DNA of 64,000 bases from Aminobacter aminovorans (GTDB lineage Bacteria; Pseudomonadota; Alphaproteobacteria; Rhizobiales; Rhizobiaceae), in assembly GCF_900445235.1 (NCBI RefSeq), contig NZ_UFSM01000001.1, forward strand, positions 1,551,001 to 1,615,000, given 5' to 3'. Position 1 is the first letter of the stretch; every line of letters begins with the position of its first letter. Under the pieces are notes generated by a model. That model did no database searches. It saw nothing but the letters and a program-made list of their open reading frames with translations, and was not told where the DNA came from. Below, piece after piece: positions 26,748 through 38,171 of this stretch. The position numbers and the translations under genes are program-made.

Positions 26748-28136
26748 ATGAGCTACACCACCATCATCGAAGAGCTGCGCGGCGACGCAGCCGTCCGCGA
26801 CAATGCGGCAATCGCTTCGCGTCTTGCGGAGGAAACCGCACCCGACATCGTCGAGGTGCTCAACACATGCGATATCGGGCAAACGGCACAACTGCTTGAG
26901 TTGATGCCGGTGGAGCGCGCTGTCGAGGTGCTCGACCAGCCTGCCTTCGATCATACGGCCGAACTGCTTTCGGTTCTGCCGGGGAACACGGCCGCGTGCC
27001 TGCTCTCCGGCATGTCCGCCGACCGTGCAGCCGATGCACTGCGGGAGATCGATCCCGTCGCGCAGCGCGATTTGCTGGCCATACTCGATGGCGATACGCG
27101 GGCGGCACTGGAGAGGCTTCTGGACTATCCGCAGGAATGTGTCGGCGCCATGATGACCACGGAGTTCGTCTCGGTGCCGTCCAACTGGACGGTGTCGGAG
27201 GTGCTTCGCCATGTGCGGGCAGTCGAAAGCACGCGGGAAACCGTCTATGCGGTGTTCGTTGTCGACCCCTCAAGGCAAACCCTGGTCCATGCCGTGCCGT
27301 TGCGGCGCGTCATAGCGGCCGATCCGCGCGCCGGAATCCTGTCGGCCATGCCGAAGCGTCGGCTGATCAAGACGACGGCGCTGGCGCCGCTCGAAGAGGC
27401 CGTGCGCCTGATCGCCAAATACGACCTGCTTGCCGTGCCGGTGGTCGATGCCAGGAACCACCTCATAGGTATCGTCACCGTCGACGACGTCATCGACACC
27501 ATGGTCAGGCGCGACACTGAGCAGGTTCATCGCATGGGCGGCATGGAGGCGCTGGACGAGCACTATATGGACATCGGCTTCTTCAGGATGATCCACAAGC
27601 GGGCCGGCTGGCTGAGCGTGCTGTTCCTGTCCGAAATGCTGACGGCCTCGGCCATGCAGAGTTTCGAAGGCGAGCTCGAAAAGGCCATCGTGCTGACGCT
27701 GTTCATTCCACTGATCATGAGCTCGGGCGGCAATTCAGGCAGTCAGGCAAGCTCGTTGCTGATCCGGGCACTGGCGCTGCACGAAGTGCGCGTGAGCGAT
27801 TGGTGGAAGGTGGCGCTGCGCGAGTTGCCGGCCGGCATCACGCTGGGGTCGATCCTGGGTGTCATCGGCATAGTCCGCATCGTCATCTGGCAGGTGCTCG
27901 GCCTCTACGACTACGGCCCGTACTGGCACCTTGTCGCGCTGACCATTGGGGCGACCCTCGTCGGCATCGTGACCTTCGGCTCGATGACCGGCTCGATGCT
28001 GCCGTTTGTCCTGAAGCGCCTCGGTTTCGACCCGGCAACCGCCTCGGCGCCGTTCGTCGCGACGCTCGTCGATGTCACCGGACTGGTGATCTATTTCAGC
28101 ATCGCTCTGCTGATACTTCACGGCACGCTGCTGTAG
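26748..28136 (+). CDS. mgtE: Magnesium transporter MgtE
   Basis: The 462-residue protein has the complete MgtE plan: an N-terminal superhelical domain (residues 1-130), two CBS repeats (about 140-260, for example LIAKYDLLAVPVVDARNHLIG) and a five-helix pore domain. The pore domain carries MSSGGNSGSQASSLLIRAL, the conserved Mg2+ selectivity segment. The cytoplasmic domains close the channel when Mg2+ is high. AAGGGG precedes the ATG. A leader frame and a long hairpin lie upstream and may regulate it. The stop is TAG, followed by a strong terminator. Confidence 0.95.
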   Translation: MSYTTIIEELRGDAAVRDNAAIASRLAEETAPDIVEVLNTCDIGQTAQLLELMPVERAVEVLDQPAFDHTAELLSVLPGNTAACLLSGMSADRAADALREIDPVAQRDLLAILDGDTRAALERLLDYPQECVGAMMTTEFVSVPSNWTVSEVLRHVRAVESTRETVYAVFVVDPSRQTLVHAVPLRRVIAADPRAGILSAMPKRRLIKTTALAPLEEAVRLIAKYDLLAVPVVDARNHLIGIVTVDDVIDTMVRRDTEQVHRMGGMEALDEHYMDIGFFRMIHKRAGWLSVLFLSEMLTASAMQSFEGELEKAIVLTLFIPLIMSSGGNSGSQASSLLIRALALHEVRVSDWWKVALRELPAGITLGSILGVIGIVRIVIWQVLGLYDYGPYWHLVALTIGATLVGIVTFGSMTGSMLPFVLKRLGFDPATASAPFVATLVDVTGLVIYFSIALLILHGTLL

Positions 28137-28151
28137 CTGACAGCACAAATC

Positions 28152-28180
28152 AAAACGGCGGCCCACTGGGCCGCCGTTTT
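28152..28180. terminator. Bidirectional terminator between mgtE and secA
   Basis: AAAACGGCGGCCC and GGGCCGCCGTTTT form a perfect 13-bp stem with a three-base loop (ACT). The flanking A-run and T-run let it work for both convergent genes. Confidence 0.92.
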
Positions 28181-28202
28181 CATTCTCCGATCAATCTGCC
28201 TA

Positions 28203-30926
<2,724 letters not shown>

Positions 30927-31166
30927 CAAGTGGTCCTTTCAATTCGAATGAAGCCGACTGTCCGCCGGCCGAACCTGCCGGGGAACGTAAGGTGGCAGAC
31001 TCAACACGAAAAGCGCCCGGAAAAACCCTTCTGGACGCGAAGACGATGGACAGATAAGAGGGGGCACAACTTATGTCAACGTTGCAGCGAGCCTGCCGGA
31101 GACGCCAAATTCCGCCACATTCAGGTTGATTTGGAAGTGCGGTCATCACCCCACCGGAGAGTTTAG

Positions 31167-32081
31167 ATGTCTTTTTCGTTCCGTAGCGCCTCGCTTGCCC
31201 GCGTCGGGCTTGCCGCCGGACTTGTGGCGCTGTCGTCGCTGCCGCTGGTTGCACAGGAAACAGCACCTGCACCCCAGGCCGCTGCCCCCGCAGCCGCTGC
31301 CGTCGATCCGAATGCGATCGTGGCGACGATCAACGGCGAGAATGTCACCGAAGCGGATATCACGCTTGCCGAGCAGGACCTTGGTCAGCAGTTCGGCAAT
31401 CTGCCGCCGGAGCAGCGCCGCGCCGCCGCCCTGTCGTCGATCATCGAGATCCGCCTGATGGCTGCCCAGGCCGTCGAGAAGGGCCTCGACAAGGACGCCG
31501 ACTTCCAGCGTCGCGTCGCCTTCCTCGACCAGCGCGCCCTGCATGGTGAACTGGTGGAGAAGGAAGTCGCCGGCAAGATCACCGACGACGAGATCCGCGC
31601 CCGCTACGACAAGGAAATCGCGGCCCAGAAGCCGGTCAACGAGGTCCACGCCCGCCACATCCTGGTCAAGACCAAGGAAGAGGCCGACGCGATCATCAAG
31701 AAGCTGGAAGGCGGCGAAGACTTCCAGAAGCTCGCCAACGAAAACACCACCGACCCGTCGGGCAAGACCTCGGGCGGCGATCTCGGCTTCTTCGGCCCCG
31801 GCCAGATGGTGCCGGAATTCGAGAAGGCGGCACTCGCCCTTGAAGTCGGCGCCTATTCCAAGGAGCCGGTGCAGACGCAGTTCGGCTGGCACATCATCAA
31901 GGTCGAGGACAAGCGCAGCCAGCAGCCGCCGGCATTCGATACGGTCAAGGACCAGGTCCGCTCGCTTTTGATCCGCGAAAAGTACATCGATCTGGTCAAG
32001 CAGGTCCGCACCGCCGGCAAGGTCGAGATCACCGATCCGGCGCTGAAAAAGGCGATCGACGCCATCGACGCCTCGAAGTAA
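31167..32081 (+). CDS. Periplasmic peptidyl-prolyl isomerase, parvulin/SurA type
   Basis: The 304-residue protein starts with a signal sequence ending VAQ near residue 29, then an Ala/Pro-rich linker. A SurA-like N-terminal chaperone part follows, and then one parvulin domain (about 150-250) with EVHARHILVKTKEEA and SGGDLGFFGPGQMVPEFE. It assists folding of exported and outer-membrane proteins, which fits its divergence from secA. The ATG at 31167 follows GGAGAG. The 240-base divergent gap has no other feature I can name. A terminator follows. Confidence 0.93.
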   Translation: MSFSFRSASLARVGLAAGLVALSSLPLVAQETAPAPQAAAPAAAAVDPNAIVATINGENVTEADITLAEQDLGQQFGNLPPEQRRAAALSSIIEIRLMAAQAVEKGLDKDADFQRRVAFLDQRALHGELVEKEVAGKITDDEIRARYDKEIAAQKPVNEVHARHILVKTKEEADAIIKKLEGGEDFQKLANENTTDPSGKTSGGDLGFFGPGQMVPEFEKAALALEVGAYSKEPVQTQFGWHIIKVEDKRSQQPPAFDTVKDQVRSLLIREKYIDLVKQVRTAGKVEITDPALKKAIDAIDASK

Positions 32082-32100
32082 TCTTCGACGTATCCTAAGA

Positions 32101-32130
32101 AGGGCGGTGCCGATGGCGCCGTCCTTTTTT
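32101..32130 (+). terminator. Terminator after the parvulin gene
   Basis: AGGGCGGTGCC (32101-32111) pairs with GGCGCCGTCCT (32115-32125), with one mismatch and a GAT loop. A seven-base T-run follows. It is a classic intrinsic terminator. Confidence 0.88.
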
Positions 32131-32168
32131 GTTTATGTTGCATGATGTTGCGTCAATGCAGGCGAACG

Positions 32169-33095
32169 TCAGCGATAACGGGTCGAGGCCTTGAAGTCGG
32201 CAGGGTCGCCGGCAGCCAGCGCGCCGACGAATTCCGGCACGCGGACCGCCAGCATCATCAGCCACAGCAGGGGCCAGTCGGCGGGCTGGCAGAACTGGTC
32301 GCCGACGGCCTTGATGGTCCGGTGGTTTTCCCTGAACGAGGCCATCACCGCGCTGACCGCCAGCCCCAGCCGCGAGCGATCGCTGCGTTTGCGCAGTTTC
32401 ATCAGGGCGAACTGAAAGCCCTTGTTGCGGCGCACGTCCCAGATGAAGCCGAGCCCTTCATAAGCGTGGATCGAGACCGCGCGCGGGTCCACCGCCAATG
32501 CGATGCCGTCCTCGTTCATCGCGTCCTGCCTGATATGGGCACTGACGAAAGGTCCCTGTCCGGGTTGAAAGCGATAGCGTTCGAGCAGCGCGCGACGATA
32601 GATCGCGCCGTTGCTGGAGACGTGGATCACCTTGCCGTGACGGTCGCGGCACTCGATGAAGCCGCGGTCGAGCAGCGACATCACTCGCTTCAGCATGCTG
32701 CCATCGCCATAGGAAGTCCGCCCGGAGACCGCCGCAACGGCGGGGTTCTCGTCGAGAGCTCTGTGTAGCGTGGCCATCCAACCCGGTTGCGGCAGGCAGT
32801 CGGCCTCGACGACGGCGATCAGCGGTTGGCGGCAATAGGGCAGGGCCGCATCCTTGAGTTGGGAGGATTCGTCGCTGTCGTGGGTGACGATGACGACTGA
32901 TGGATCGTCCTGGCCCGCGCCATGGAAAAAAGCGCTGCCCGCCGGCAGCATGACGATGATTTCGGCCGGTACGCCCGCCCGGTCGTGCAGATAAGCTTGC
33001 AACGACTGGCGCAGCTCGCCATCGCCGTCGACCGACAGATAGTCTGAAACCACGATCAGGCTTATCGGCAAGACCGGCGGCCCGATGTGATCCAT
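32169..33095 (-). CDS. Glycosyltransferase family 2-like protein
   Basis: The 308-residue protein has a GT-A style core. The acidic metal site appears in VEADCLPQPGWMATLHRAL (an ExD form of DxD) near residue 97, and a RTSYGDGSMLKRV segment follows. A late hydrophobic stretch (PLLWLMMLAVRVPEFV) may anchor it to the membrane. A perfect AAGGAGGT precedes the ATG and overlaps the end of the TetR gene, only six bases away, so the two are one operon. The sugar and acceptor are unknown. Confidence 0.78.
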   Translation of the reverse strand: MDHIGPPVLPISLIVVSDYLSVDGDGELRQSLQAYLHDRAGVPAEIIVMLPAGSAFFHGAGQDDPSVVIVTHDSDESSQLKDAALPYCRQPLIAVVEADCLPQPGWMATLHRALDENPAVAAVSGRTSYGDGSMLKRVMSLLDRGFIECRDRHGKVIHVSSNGAIYRRALLERYRFQPGQGPFVSAHIRQDAMNEDGIALAVDPRAVSIHAYEGLGFIWDVRRNKGFQFALMKLRKRSDRSRLGLAVSAVMASFRENHRTIKAVGDQFCQPADWPLLWLMMLAVRVPEFVGALAAGDPADFKASTRYR

Positions 33096-33100
33096 GGGAG

Positions 33101-33700
33101 CTACCTCCTTACGGCTATGCCGTAGACGATATGCCGGATGGCCTGCCTCAGTATAGCCTCGTCTTCGTCAAGCCGCCCGGTCAGCAGGTGCACCCAGGCA
33201 TAGGACGAGACCATGTCGGCGATCTGGCTGGGGTCGACATCGCCAGCCACTTCGCCGCGCGCCTTGGCCCGCTCGATCAGCTTGCCGGTATGGGCGCGGC
33301 GGCCGGCGGAATAGGTGGCCAACGCCTCCGCGGCTGCTGGGTCCTGCTGCGCTTCGGCGATCAGCGAGCGAAAGATGTCGCCAGCCGGCGTTTCGCGCCA
33401 CTGCGCAAACAGGCTTCTGGCGAAGATGAACAGGTCTTCCTCGATGTTGCCGGTGTCGGAGTAGATGATGTCGCGCTTCTGGCGTTGGTAGACCTCGAGC
33501 AGAAGGGCTGTCTTGCTCGGCCACCAGCGGTAGATCGTCGGCTTGCCGGCGCGCGCCCGGCGCGCCACCGCCTCGATCGAAAAGCCGGAATGGCCGTTTT
33601 CGATCAGCACTGCCTCCGCCGCTTCGAGGATCGCCTCGGCACTTTCCAGGCTGCGTTTGGCGCCGATCGACTTGCGCGCGGCTTCGGCTTCAGTGCTCAT
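33101..33700 (-). CDS. TetR-family transcriptional repressor
   Basis: The 199-residue regulator has the TetR helix-turn-helix at residues 20-60 ([20 protein letters not shown] then [13 protein letters not shown]) and a mostly helical ligand domain. The ATG at 33700 has GGAGG six bases upstream. It is divergent from a 77-residue membrane protein, and the 95-base gap holds a palindrome matching a TetR operator next to a good promoter. It very likely represses itself, the glycosyltransferase behind it, and the membrane protein. Confidence 0.9.
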   Translation of the reverse strand: MSTEAEAARKSIGAKRSLESAEAILEAAEAVLIENGHSGFSIEAVARRARAGKPTIYRWWPSKTALLLEVYQRQKRDIIYSDTGNIEEDLFIFARSLFAQWRETPAGDIFRSLIAEAQQDPAAAEALATYSAGRRAHTGKLIERAKARGEVAGDVDPSQIADMVSSYAWVHLLTGRLDEDEAILRQAIRHIVYGIAVRR

Positions 33701-33735
33701 TCCAACCTCCATTTCAATAATCTCTACACCAGCTA

Positions 33736-33780
33736 TTGACGAAACGAAACGGCCCGTTTTATATAACGAAACGTTTCGTT
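33736..33780 (+). promoter_or_regulatory. Promoter with TetR operators
   Basis: TTGACG (33736-33741), 17 bases, then TTATAT (33759-33764) make a strong sigma-70-type promoter for the small membrane protein. The perfect 16-bp palindrome AACGAAACGTTTCGTT (33765-33780) covers the expected transcription start. A second dyad, AAACG-GCC-CGTTT (33747-33759), fills the spacer. Both share the AAACG half-site, so a TetR dimer pair could block the promoter fully. Confidence 0.75.
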
Positions 33781-33795
33781 CCGATGGAGTTGAGT

Positions 33796-34029
33796 ATGAC
33801 TGCCTCCCAAACTCGCTTTTCCCGCCCGCGTTTCGCCCTCATGGTTCTGCTCGGGGTATACCCACTGATCACAGCGCTTCTCTACATCATCGTGCCTCTG
33901 ACCGACGGCTGGACGATCTGGCAGCGCACATTGCTGATTGCGCCATTGATGGTATCAGCGATGATCTGGGGCTTGATCCCCACGGTTCAGCGCGTCTTCC
34001 GCGGTTTCCTCAATCCGGTCGTCGGCTGA
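33796..34029 (+). CDS. Small two-helix membrane protein (DUF2798-like)
   Basis: This 77-residue protein has two membrane helices (about residues 14-36 and 46-66) with the segment [20 protein letters not shown]. It resembles DUF2798-type small membrane proteins, which are often found beside TetR or MarR genes. The ATG at 33796 has GGAG six bases upstream; an ATG at 33784 lies too close to the operator. It sits directly behind the TetR-controlled promoter, so it is probably induced by the TetR ligand. The function is unknown. Confidence 0.75.
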   Translation: MTASQTRFSRPRFALMVLLGVYPLITALLYIIVPLTDGWTIWQRTLLIAPLMVSAMIWGLIPTVQRVFRGFLNPVVG

Positions 34030-34133
34030 GGCTGGCCCACATCTTCGTGAGGTTAAAACGCCTTGCGAAGCCTCGCGCTATCGGGCAAACGGTGCCAACT
34101 TCAACCGTTTCCCGAGCCCGCAGAGGTTCCCTC

Positions 34134-35375
34134 ATGTCGACTGCCGTCTCCCCGCTTGCACCCAAGAAATACCCCAAGATGCCCGCCATCGATGGCGTGC
34201 GCATCGCCACCGCCGAAGCGGGCATCAAGTACAAGGGCCGCACAGACGTGCTGGCCATGGTGTTCGATGAGGGCACCGCGGCCGCTGGCGTATTCACCCG
34301 CTCGAAATGCCCCTCGGCTCCGGTCGATTTCTGCCGCCAGAATCTGACCGGCGGCAGGGCACGCATCCTGATCGTCAATTCCGGTAACGCCAACGCATTC
34401 ACCGGCAAGAAGGGGCGCGAGACGACCTCGCTGACCGGCGAGGCCGCGGCCAAGGCTGCCGGCTGCACCCCCGGCGACGTGTTCTTGGCCTCGACCGGGG
34501 TGATCGGCGAGCCGCTCGACGCCGGCAAGTTCAGCCACCTGCTCTCCGGCATGGTCAAGGACGCCAGGCCCGACCACTGGACCGAAGCCGCCAAGGCGAT
34601 CATGACCACAGACACCTATCCCAAGGTGGTCACCGCGACCGTCAAGCTCGGTCATACCGACGTCACGATCAACGGCATCGCCAAGGGTGCCGGCATGATC
34701 GCGCCCGACATGGCAACGATGCTGTCTTTCGTTGCCACCGACGCGCCGATATCTGCCGACGTCTTGCAGGACATGCTGTCGCGCGGCACCGCCAAGACCT
34801 TCAATGCCGTCACAGTCGACAGCGACACCTCGACCTCCGACACGCTGATGCTGTTTGCCACGGGTGCTGCCGCCAAACGCGGCGCGCCAAAGATCACCGA
34901 TCCCAAGGATGCGCGCCTCGGCGCTTTCCGCCGGGCGCTCAACAAGATGCTGAAGACCCTCGCGCTTCAGGTCGTGCGCGACGGCGAGGGGGCACGCAAG
35001 CAGGTCGAAGTCACTGTCACCGGTGCCAAGTCGGCGCGCTCGGCCAAGCGCATCGCGCTGTCGATCGCCAATTCGCCGCTGGTCAAGACGGCGGTCGCCG
35101 GCGAGGACGCCAATTGGGGCCGCGTTGTCATGGCCGTCGGCAAGGCCGGCGAGCCGGCCGACCGCGATCTTTTGTCGATCTGGTTCGGTGACAACCGTCT
35201 CGCCCACAATGGCGAGCGCGATCCGGGCTATTCGGAAGCCGCGACCTCGGCCTATATGAAGGGCGACAACATCGTCATCCGCGCCGATATCGGCATTGGC
35301 CGCGGCAAAGCGACGGTTTGGACCTGCGACCTGACCAAGGAATATGTCGCCATCAACGGTGACTACAGGAGCTGA
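34134..35375 (+). CDS. argJ: Bifunctional glutamate N-acetyltransferase/ornithine acetyltransferase ArgJ
   Basis: The 413-residue enzyme recycles the acetyl group in arginine synthesis by moving it from N-acetylornithine to glutamate. It is made as a precursor that cuts itself before Thr195 in [16 protein letters not shown], leaving Thr195 as nucleophile. The oxyanion-hole region STGVIGEPL is also intact. The ATG at 34134 follows AGAGG. A GNAT gene follows after eight bases and then mutT, a conserved rhizobial order. Confidence 0.96.
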   Translation: MSTAVSPLAPKKYPKMPAIDGVRIATAEAGIKYKGRTDVLAMVFDEGTAAAGVFTRSKCPSAPVDFCRQNLTGGRARILIVNSGNANAFTGKKGRETTSLTGEAAAKAAGCTPGDVFLASTGVIGEPLDAGKFSHLLSGMVKDARPDHWTEAAKAIMTTDTYPKVVTATVKLGHTDVTINGIAKGAGMIAPDMATMLSFVATDAPISADVLQDMLSRGTAKTFNAVTVDSDTSTSDTLMLFATGAAAKRGAPKITDPKDARLGAFRRALNKMLKTLALQVVRDGEGARKQVEVTVTGAKSARSAKRIALSIANSPLVKTAVAGEDANWGRVVMAVGKAGEPADRDLLSIWFGDNRLAHNGERDPGYSEAATSAYMKGDNIVIRADIGIGRGKATVWTCDLTKEYVAINGDYRS

Positions 35376-35383
35376 TAGAACAC

Positions 35384-36157
35384 GTGAACCAGAACCGCCC
35401 GTCGCACGAACTCGCGATCGTCCGCCGCTACGAGGCGGCGGGTTTTCGTGCCTGGCCGGCGGCGGCGGTGCATTATGACGGCACCTGGCTGGTTCGCCTC
35501 ACGGCGGGCCATCCGGCCAAGCGGCTCAACTCGGTCAATCCGCTCGACCCCGCCGACATCCGCAACATTCCCGATCGCATCGCCCGCGCCAGCCGCCGCT
35601 TCGAGGCTTATGGCCGGCCGCTCACCTTCCGCATGTCGCCTCTGTCGGGGCCGGCGATCGCCGCCCATCTCGACCGCGAGGGCTGGAGCACGTTTTCGGA
35701 ATCGATGGTGATGCGGCTGTCGCTCGACGACGGCGTCGTCGAACACGCCATGGACCAGATCCCGCTCAAGGACATCGGCCGCTTCGTCAGCGCCTCGATG
35801 GCGGTGCATGGGCTCGACCCGTCACTGCGCCCCGGCCTGTCCGAGATCATCGGCGCCATCCAGCCGGAAGCCGGCATGTTCGTGCTCGAACAGGACGAGA
35901 AGCCGGTGACGGCCGCGATCTGTGTCCACGACACCGATCTTGCCGGGCTGTTCGAGATCGCCACCACCGAGGCCGAGCGCGGCAAGGGTTTTGGCCACCG
36001 GCTGATCCTGTCGGCGCTGAAATGGGCCCGCCTGCGCGGTGCGCGTCAGGCCTGGCTGCAGGTCGAGGCCGACAATGCGGGCGCCATACGCCTGTACAAG
36101 AAGATGGGCTTCAAGGAAGTCTATCGTTACCACTACCGCCGCCCACCGGAGGCCTGA
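35384..36157 (+). CDS. GNAT-family N-acetyltransferase linked to argJ
   Basis: The 257-residue protein has a C-terminal GNAT domain with LFEIATTEAERGKGFGHRLILSAL (acetyl-CoA site, residues 186-209) and NAGAIRLYKKMGF near the end. The N-terminal half looks like a degenerate GNAT lobe. The start is GTG at 35384, eight bases after argJ. The gene recurs between argJ and mutT in Rhizobiales, but its substrate has not been assigned as far as I know. It ends one base before the mutT start. Confidence 0.85.
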   Translation: MNQNRPSHELAIVRRYEAAGFRAWPAAAVHYDGTWLVRLTAGHPAKRLNSVNPLDPADIRNIPDRIARASRRFEAYGRPLTFRMSPLSGPAIAAHLDREGWSTFSESMVMRLSLDDGVVEHAMDQIPLKDIGRFVSASMAVHGLDPSLRPGLSEIIGAIQPEAGMFVLEQDEKPVTAAICVHDTDLAGLFEIATTEAERGKGFGHRLILSALKWARLRGARQAWLQVEADNAGAIRLYKKMGFKEVYRYHYRRPPEA

Positions 36158-36158
36158 C

Positions 36159-36572
36159 TTGACCCAACAGGGAAAACGCCTGCTGCTGGTGGCCGCCTGC
36201 GCGCTCGTCGATACCGACGGCCGCGTGCTTCTGGCCCAGCGCCCCGAGGGCAAGTCGCTTGCAGGCCTGTGGGAGTTTCCCGGCGGCAAGGTCGAGCAGG
36301 GCGAGACGCCGGAGGAAACCCTCATCCGCGAACTGCGCGAAGAGATCGGTATCGAGACCAAGACGGCGTGCCTTGCACCGCTGACCTTCGCCAGCCACAC
36401 CTATGACGACTTCCATCTCCTGATGCCGCTCTATGTCTGCCGCCGCTTCTGGGGCATTCCGGAACCAAGGGAGGGCCAGGTGCTGAAGTGGGTGCGGCCA
36501 AAGCAGATGCGCGACTACCCCATGCCGCCCGCCGACGAGCCGCTGATCCCGTTCCTCATCGACCTGCTCTGA
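36159..36572 (+). CDS. mutT: 8-oxo-dGTP diphosphatase MutT
   Basis: The 137-residue Nudix hydrolase removes 8-oxo-dGTP from the nucleotide pool. The Nudix box GX5EX7REUXEEXGU is complete: GGKVEQGETPEETLIREL continues REEIG, near residues 40-62. The start is TTG at 36159, six bases after GGAGG (36148-36152). No ATG is available before the conserved LLLVAACALVD strand, so the rare start is well supported. It follows the GNAT gene without a gap. Confidence 0.92.
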   Translation: MTQQGKRLLLVAACALVDTDGRVLLAQRPEGKSLAGLWEFPGGKVEQGETPEETLIRELREEIGIETKTACLAPLTFASHTYDDFHLLMPLYVCRRFWGIPEPREGQVLKWVRPKQMRDYPMPPADEPLIPFLIDLL

Positions 36573-36683
36573 CGCGGCCTTTGCGGCAGCGTTAAGCCAA
36601 AGTTTATCCAATCGTGAAAAATTGAATGGCCGCCGCCTGTCTCGGCTGCGCATCGACGCGGCTTTTTGCGAGGGACGTTGCCA

Positions 36684-36998
36684 ATGCAAGCTGACAACGA
36701 GTGGGATCTCATCCGCCCCGAGCGATCGTCCTCTGCTGCCAGGGCGCGGGCCGGTATCCTGCGAGTCGCGCTGTTGTTCGGTTTCGTGGCGATAGCGCTG
36801 ACGCTGTTTGCGACGCCCTTCCTCGAAGAAAAGACGCGTCCGCTGCTCAACCAGGTCCGCTTCGACGGTCTCGATTACACCGCCACCGGTTCGGTCAGCC
36901 GCAATGCCAGCTACACGCTTCGTCGCAGCGTGCTGCAGGATACGCCCCAGTCGGTTTGCGTCATCAAAGACAATGGCCAGCGCAGCGGCGAGTGCTGA
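36684..36998 (+). CDS. Hypothetical single-pass membrane protein
   Basis: This 104-residue protein has one membrane helix (about residues 27-47, RVALLFGFVAIALTLFATPF) and a short exported C-terminal part with two Cys residues. The ATG at 36684 has GAGGGA eight bases upstream. I do not recognise the family. It precedes a Flp-type pilin by about 95 bases on the same strand and may belong with it. Confidence 0.6.
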   Translation: MQADNEWDLIRPERSSSAARARAGILRVALLFGFVAIALTLFATPFLEEKTRPLLNQVRFDGLDYTATGSVSRNASYTLRRSVLQDTPQSVCVIKDNGQRSGEC

Positions 36999-37093
36999 CT
37001 TCAGGCTTCACCGCCCGTTAAGCCTGCGCCGTTAACCTTTCTTAAGATGTCGGCCTTATGGTCTCACGCAACAAAGACGGGTGGGCGCGACCG

Positions 37094-37255
37094 ATGATCA
37101 GGCGATTTCTCAGGGACAAAAGAGGCGCCACAGCGATCGAATACAGCCTGATCGCAACGCTGATCGCGATGGGAATCATCGGCGGCCTGGGACAGTTCGG
37201 CACGGCACTTCAGGCATATTGGGAAAACATCGGCACCAAGATCGCGACGCCCTGA
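37094..37255 (+). CDS. Flp/Fap-type IVb pilin
   Basis: This 53-residue prepilin has a basic leader ending KRG, then ATAIEYSLIATLIAMGIIGG. That is the classic Flp start, with cleavage after Gly and Glu at mature position five. A TadV-like prepilin peptidase would process it. The tad/cpa assembly genes are not in this window, so this is an orphan copy. An earlier ATG at 37058 would lengthen the leader by 12 residues. Confidence 0.82.
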   Translation: MIRRFLRDKRGATAIEYSLIATLIAMGIIGGLGQFGTALQAYWENIGTKIATP

Positions 37256-37266
37256 GGCGTCAGAGC

Positions 37267-38139
37267 CTAGCTCTTCCCCTCATCCCCCAGCACCTTGGCC
37301 AGCGACACCTGTGCCGACCCCGGCTTGAGCGGCTTCTGCTGCGACGGATCCGGCGCCCAACCCGACAGCCAGACAAACGAAAAGCTCGCCCGCACGCGTC
37401 CGTCCGGATCGGAGAAGCGCTCGGCGTAGATTTCGGCTGCACGCTGGAAAAGCCTGCGCGTCGCAGGTTTCCGCGTCCGGTCGGCTAGTGCGCTCGTCAC
37501 GCCCATCGCGCGCAGGTCCTGCATCAGCCCAAACATCGTGTCGTAGCGCACAGTCACCGTTTCGACATCGGCGACCGGCAGCGCAAAACCTGCCCGCTGT
37601 AACAATCCGCCGGCATCGCGCACGTCGGTGAAGGGGATGACTCGCGGGCTCGCCCCACCCGAAATCTCCGTCTCGGCGGCAAGCAGGCTTTCACGCAATT
37701 CGACCAGCGTGCCGGCTCCCGCCAATACACCGAGGAACAGCCCGTCCGGCTTCAGCGCCCGGCGGATCTGGATCAACTGGCCGGGAATGTCGTTGGCTTC
37801 CTGCAACGCAAGCAGTGACACGGCCAGGTCGACGCTCGCCGGCTCCAGCGCAATGGTCTCAGGATCGGAGATGATGCCCGGCCCGCCGCCAAGGAAAGCC
37901 TCGTCGGCTTCGACGCGCACAAGCTCGGTGACCTTGCCGCTGGCCGCCAGAACAGCCGATGCCGCCGGGCTGACCGAAAAGATCGCAGCACCGCGATCGA
38001 AGGTCCGCTCGACAGTGGACAGCCGTTCTCCGAGGTCTTCGGCGGCGCGCGCCATCAGGAAGTCGGCGCCGGCTACGCCCTGCGCCAGGGCACGGCGCCG
38101 GTGCGCGATCACGAGGCTGGCGTCGAAAATGGCTTGCAC
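37267..38139 (-). CDS. SAM-dependent methyltransferase-like protein (NDUFAF5/BioC-like)
   Basis: The 290-residue protein has a class I methyltransferase fold: an early FLMARAAEDLGERL helix as in the mitochondrial NDUFAF5 group, LEPASVDLAVSLLALQEAND after the nucleotide site, and IRRALKPDGLFLGVLAG. The glycine-rich motif I is weak (FSVSPAASAV), as in NDUFAF5, which hydroxylates rather than methylates. It is divergent from comF, a common arrangement in Rhizobiales. A role in respiratory complex I assembly is possible but inferred. Confidence 0.78.
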   Translation of the reverse strand: MQAIFDASLVIAHRRRALAQGVAGADFLMARAAEDLGERLSTVERTFDRGAAIFSVSPAASAVLAASGKVTELVRVEADEAFLGGGPGIISDPETIALEPASVDLAVSLLALQEANDIPGQLIQIRRALKPDGLFLGVLAGAGTLVELRESLLAAETEISGGASPRVIPFTDVRDAGGLLQRAGFALPVADVETVTVRYDTMFGLMQDLRAMGVTSALADRTRKPATRRLFQRAAEIYAERFSDPDGRVRASFSFVWLSGWAPDPSQQKPLKPGSAQVSLAKVLGDEGKS

Positions 38140-38171
38140 GTCGAGATGTCCTTGTTTGCCGGGTTTCTGCT

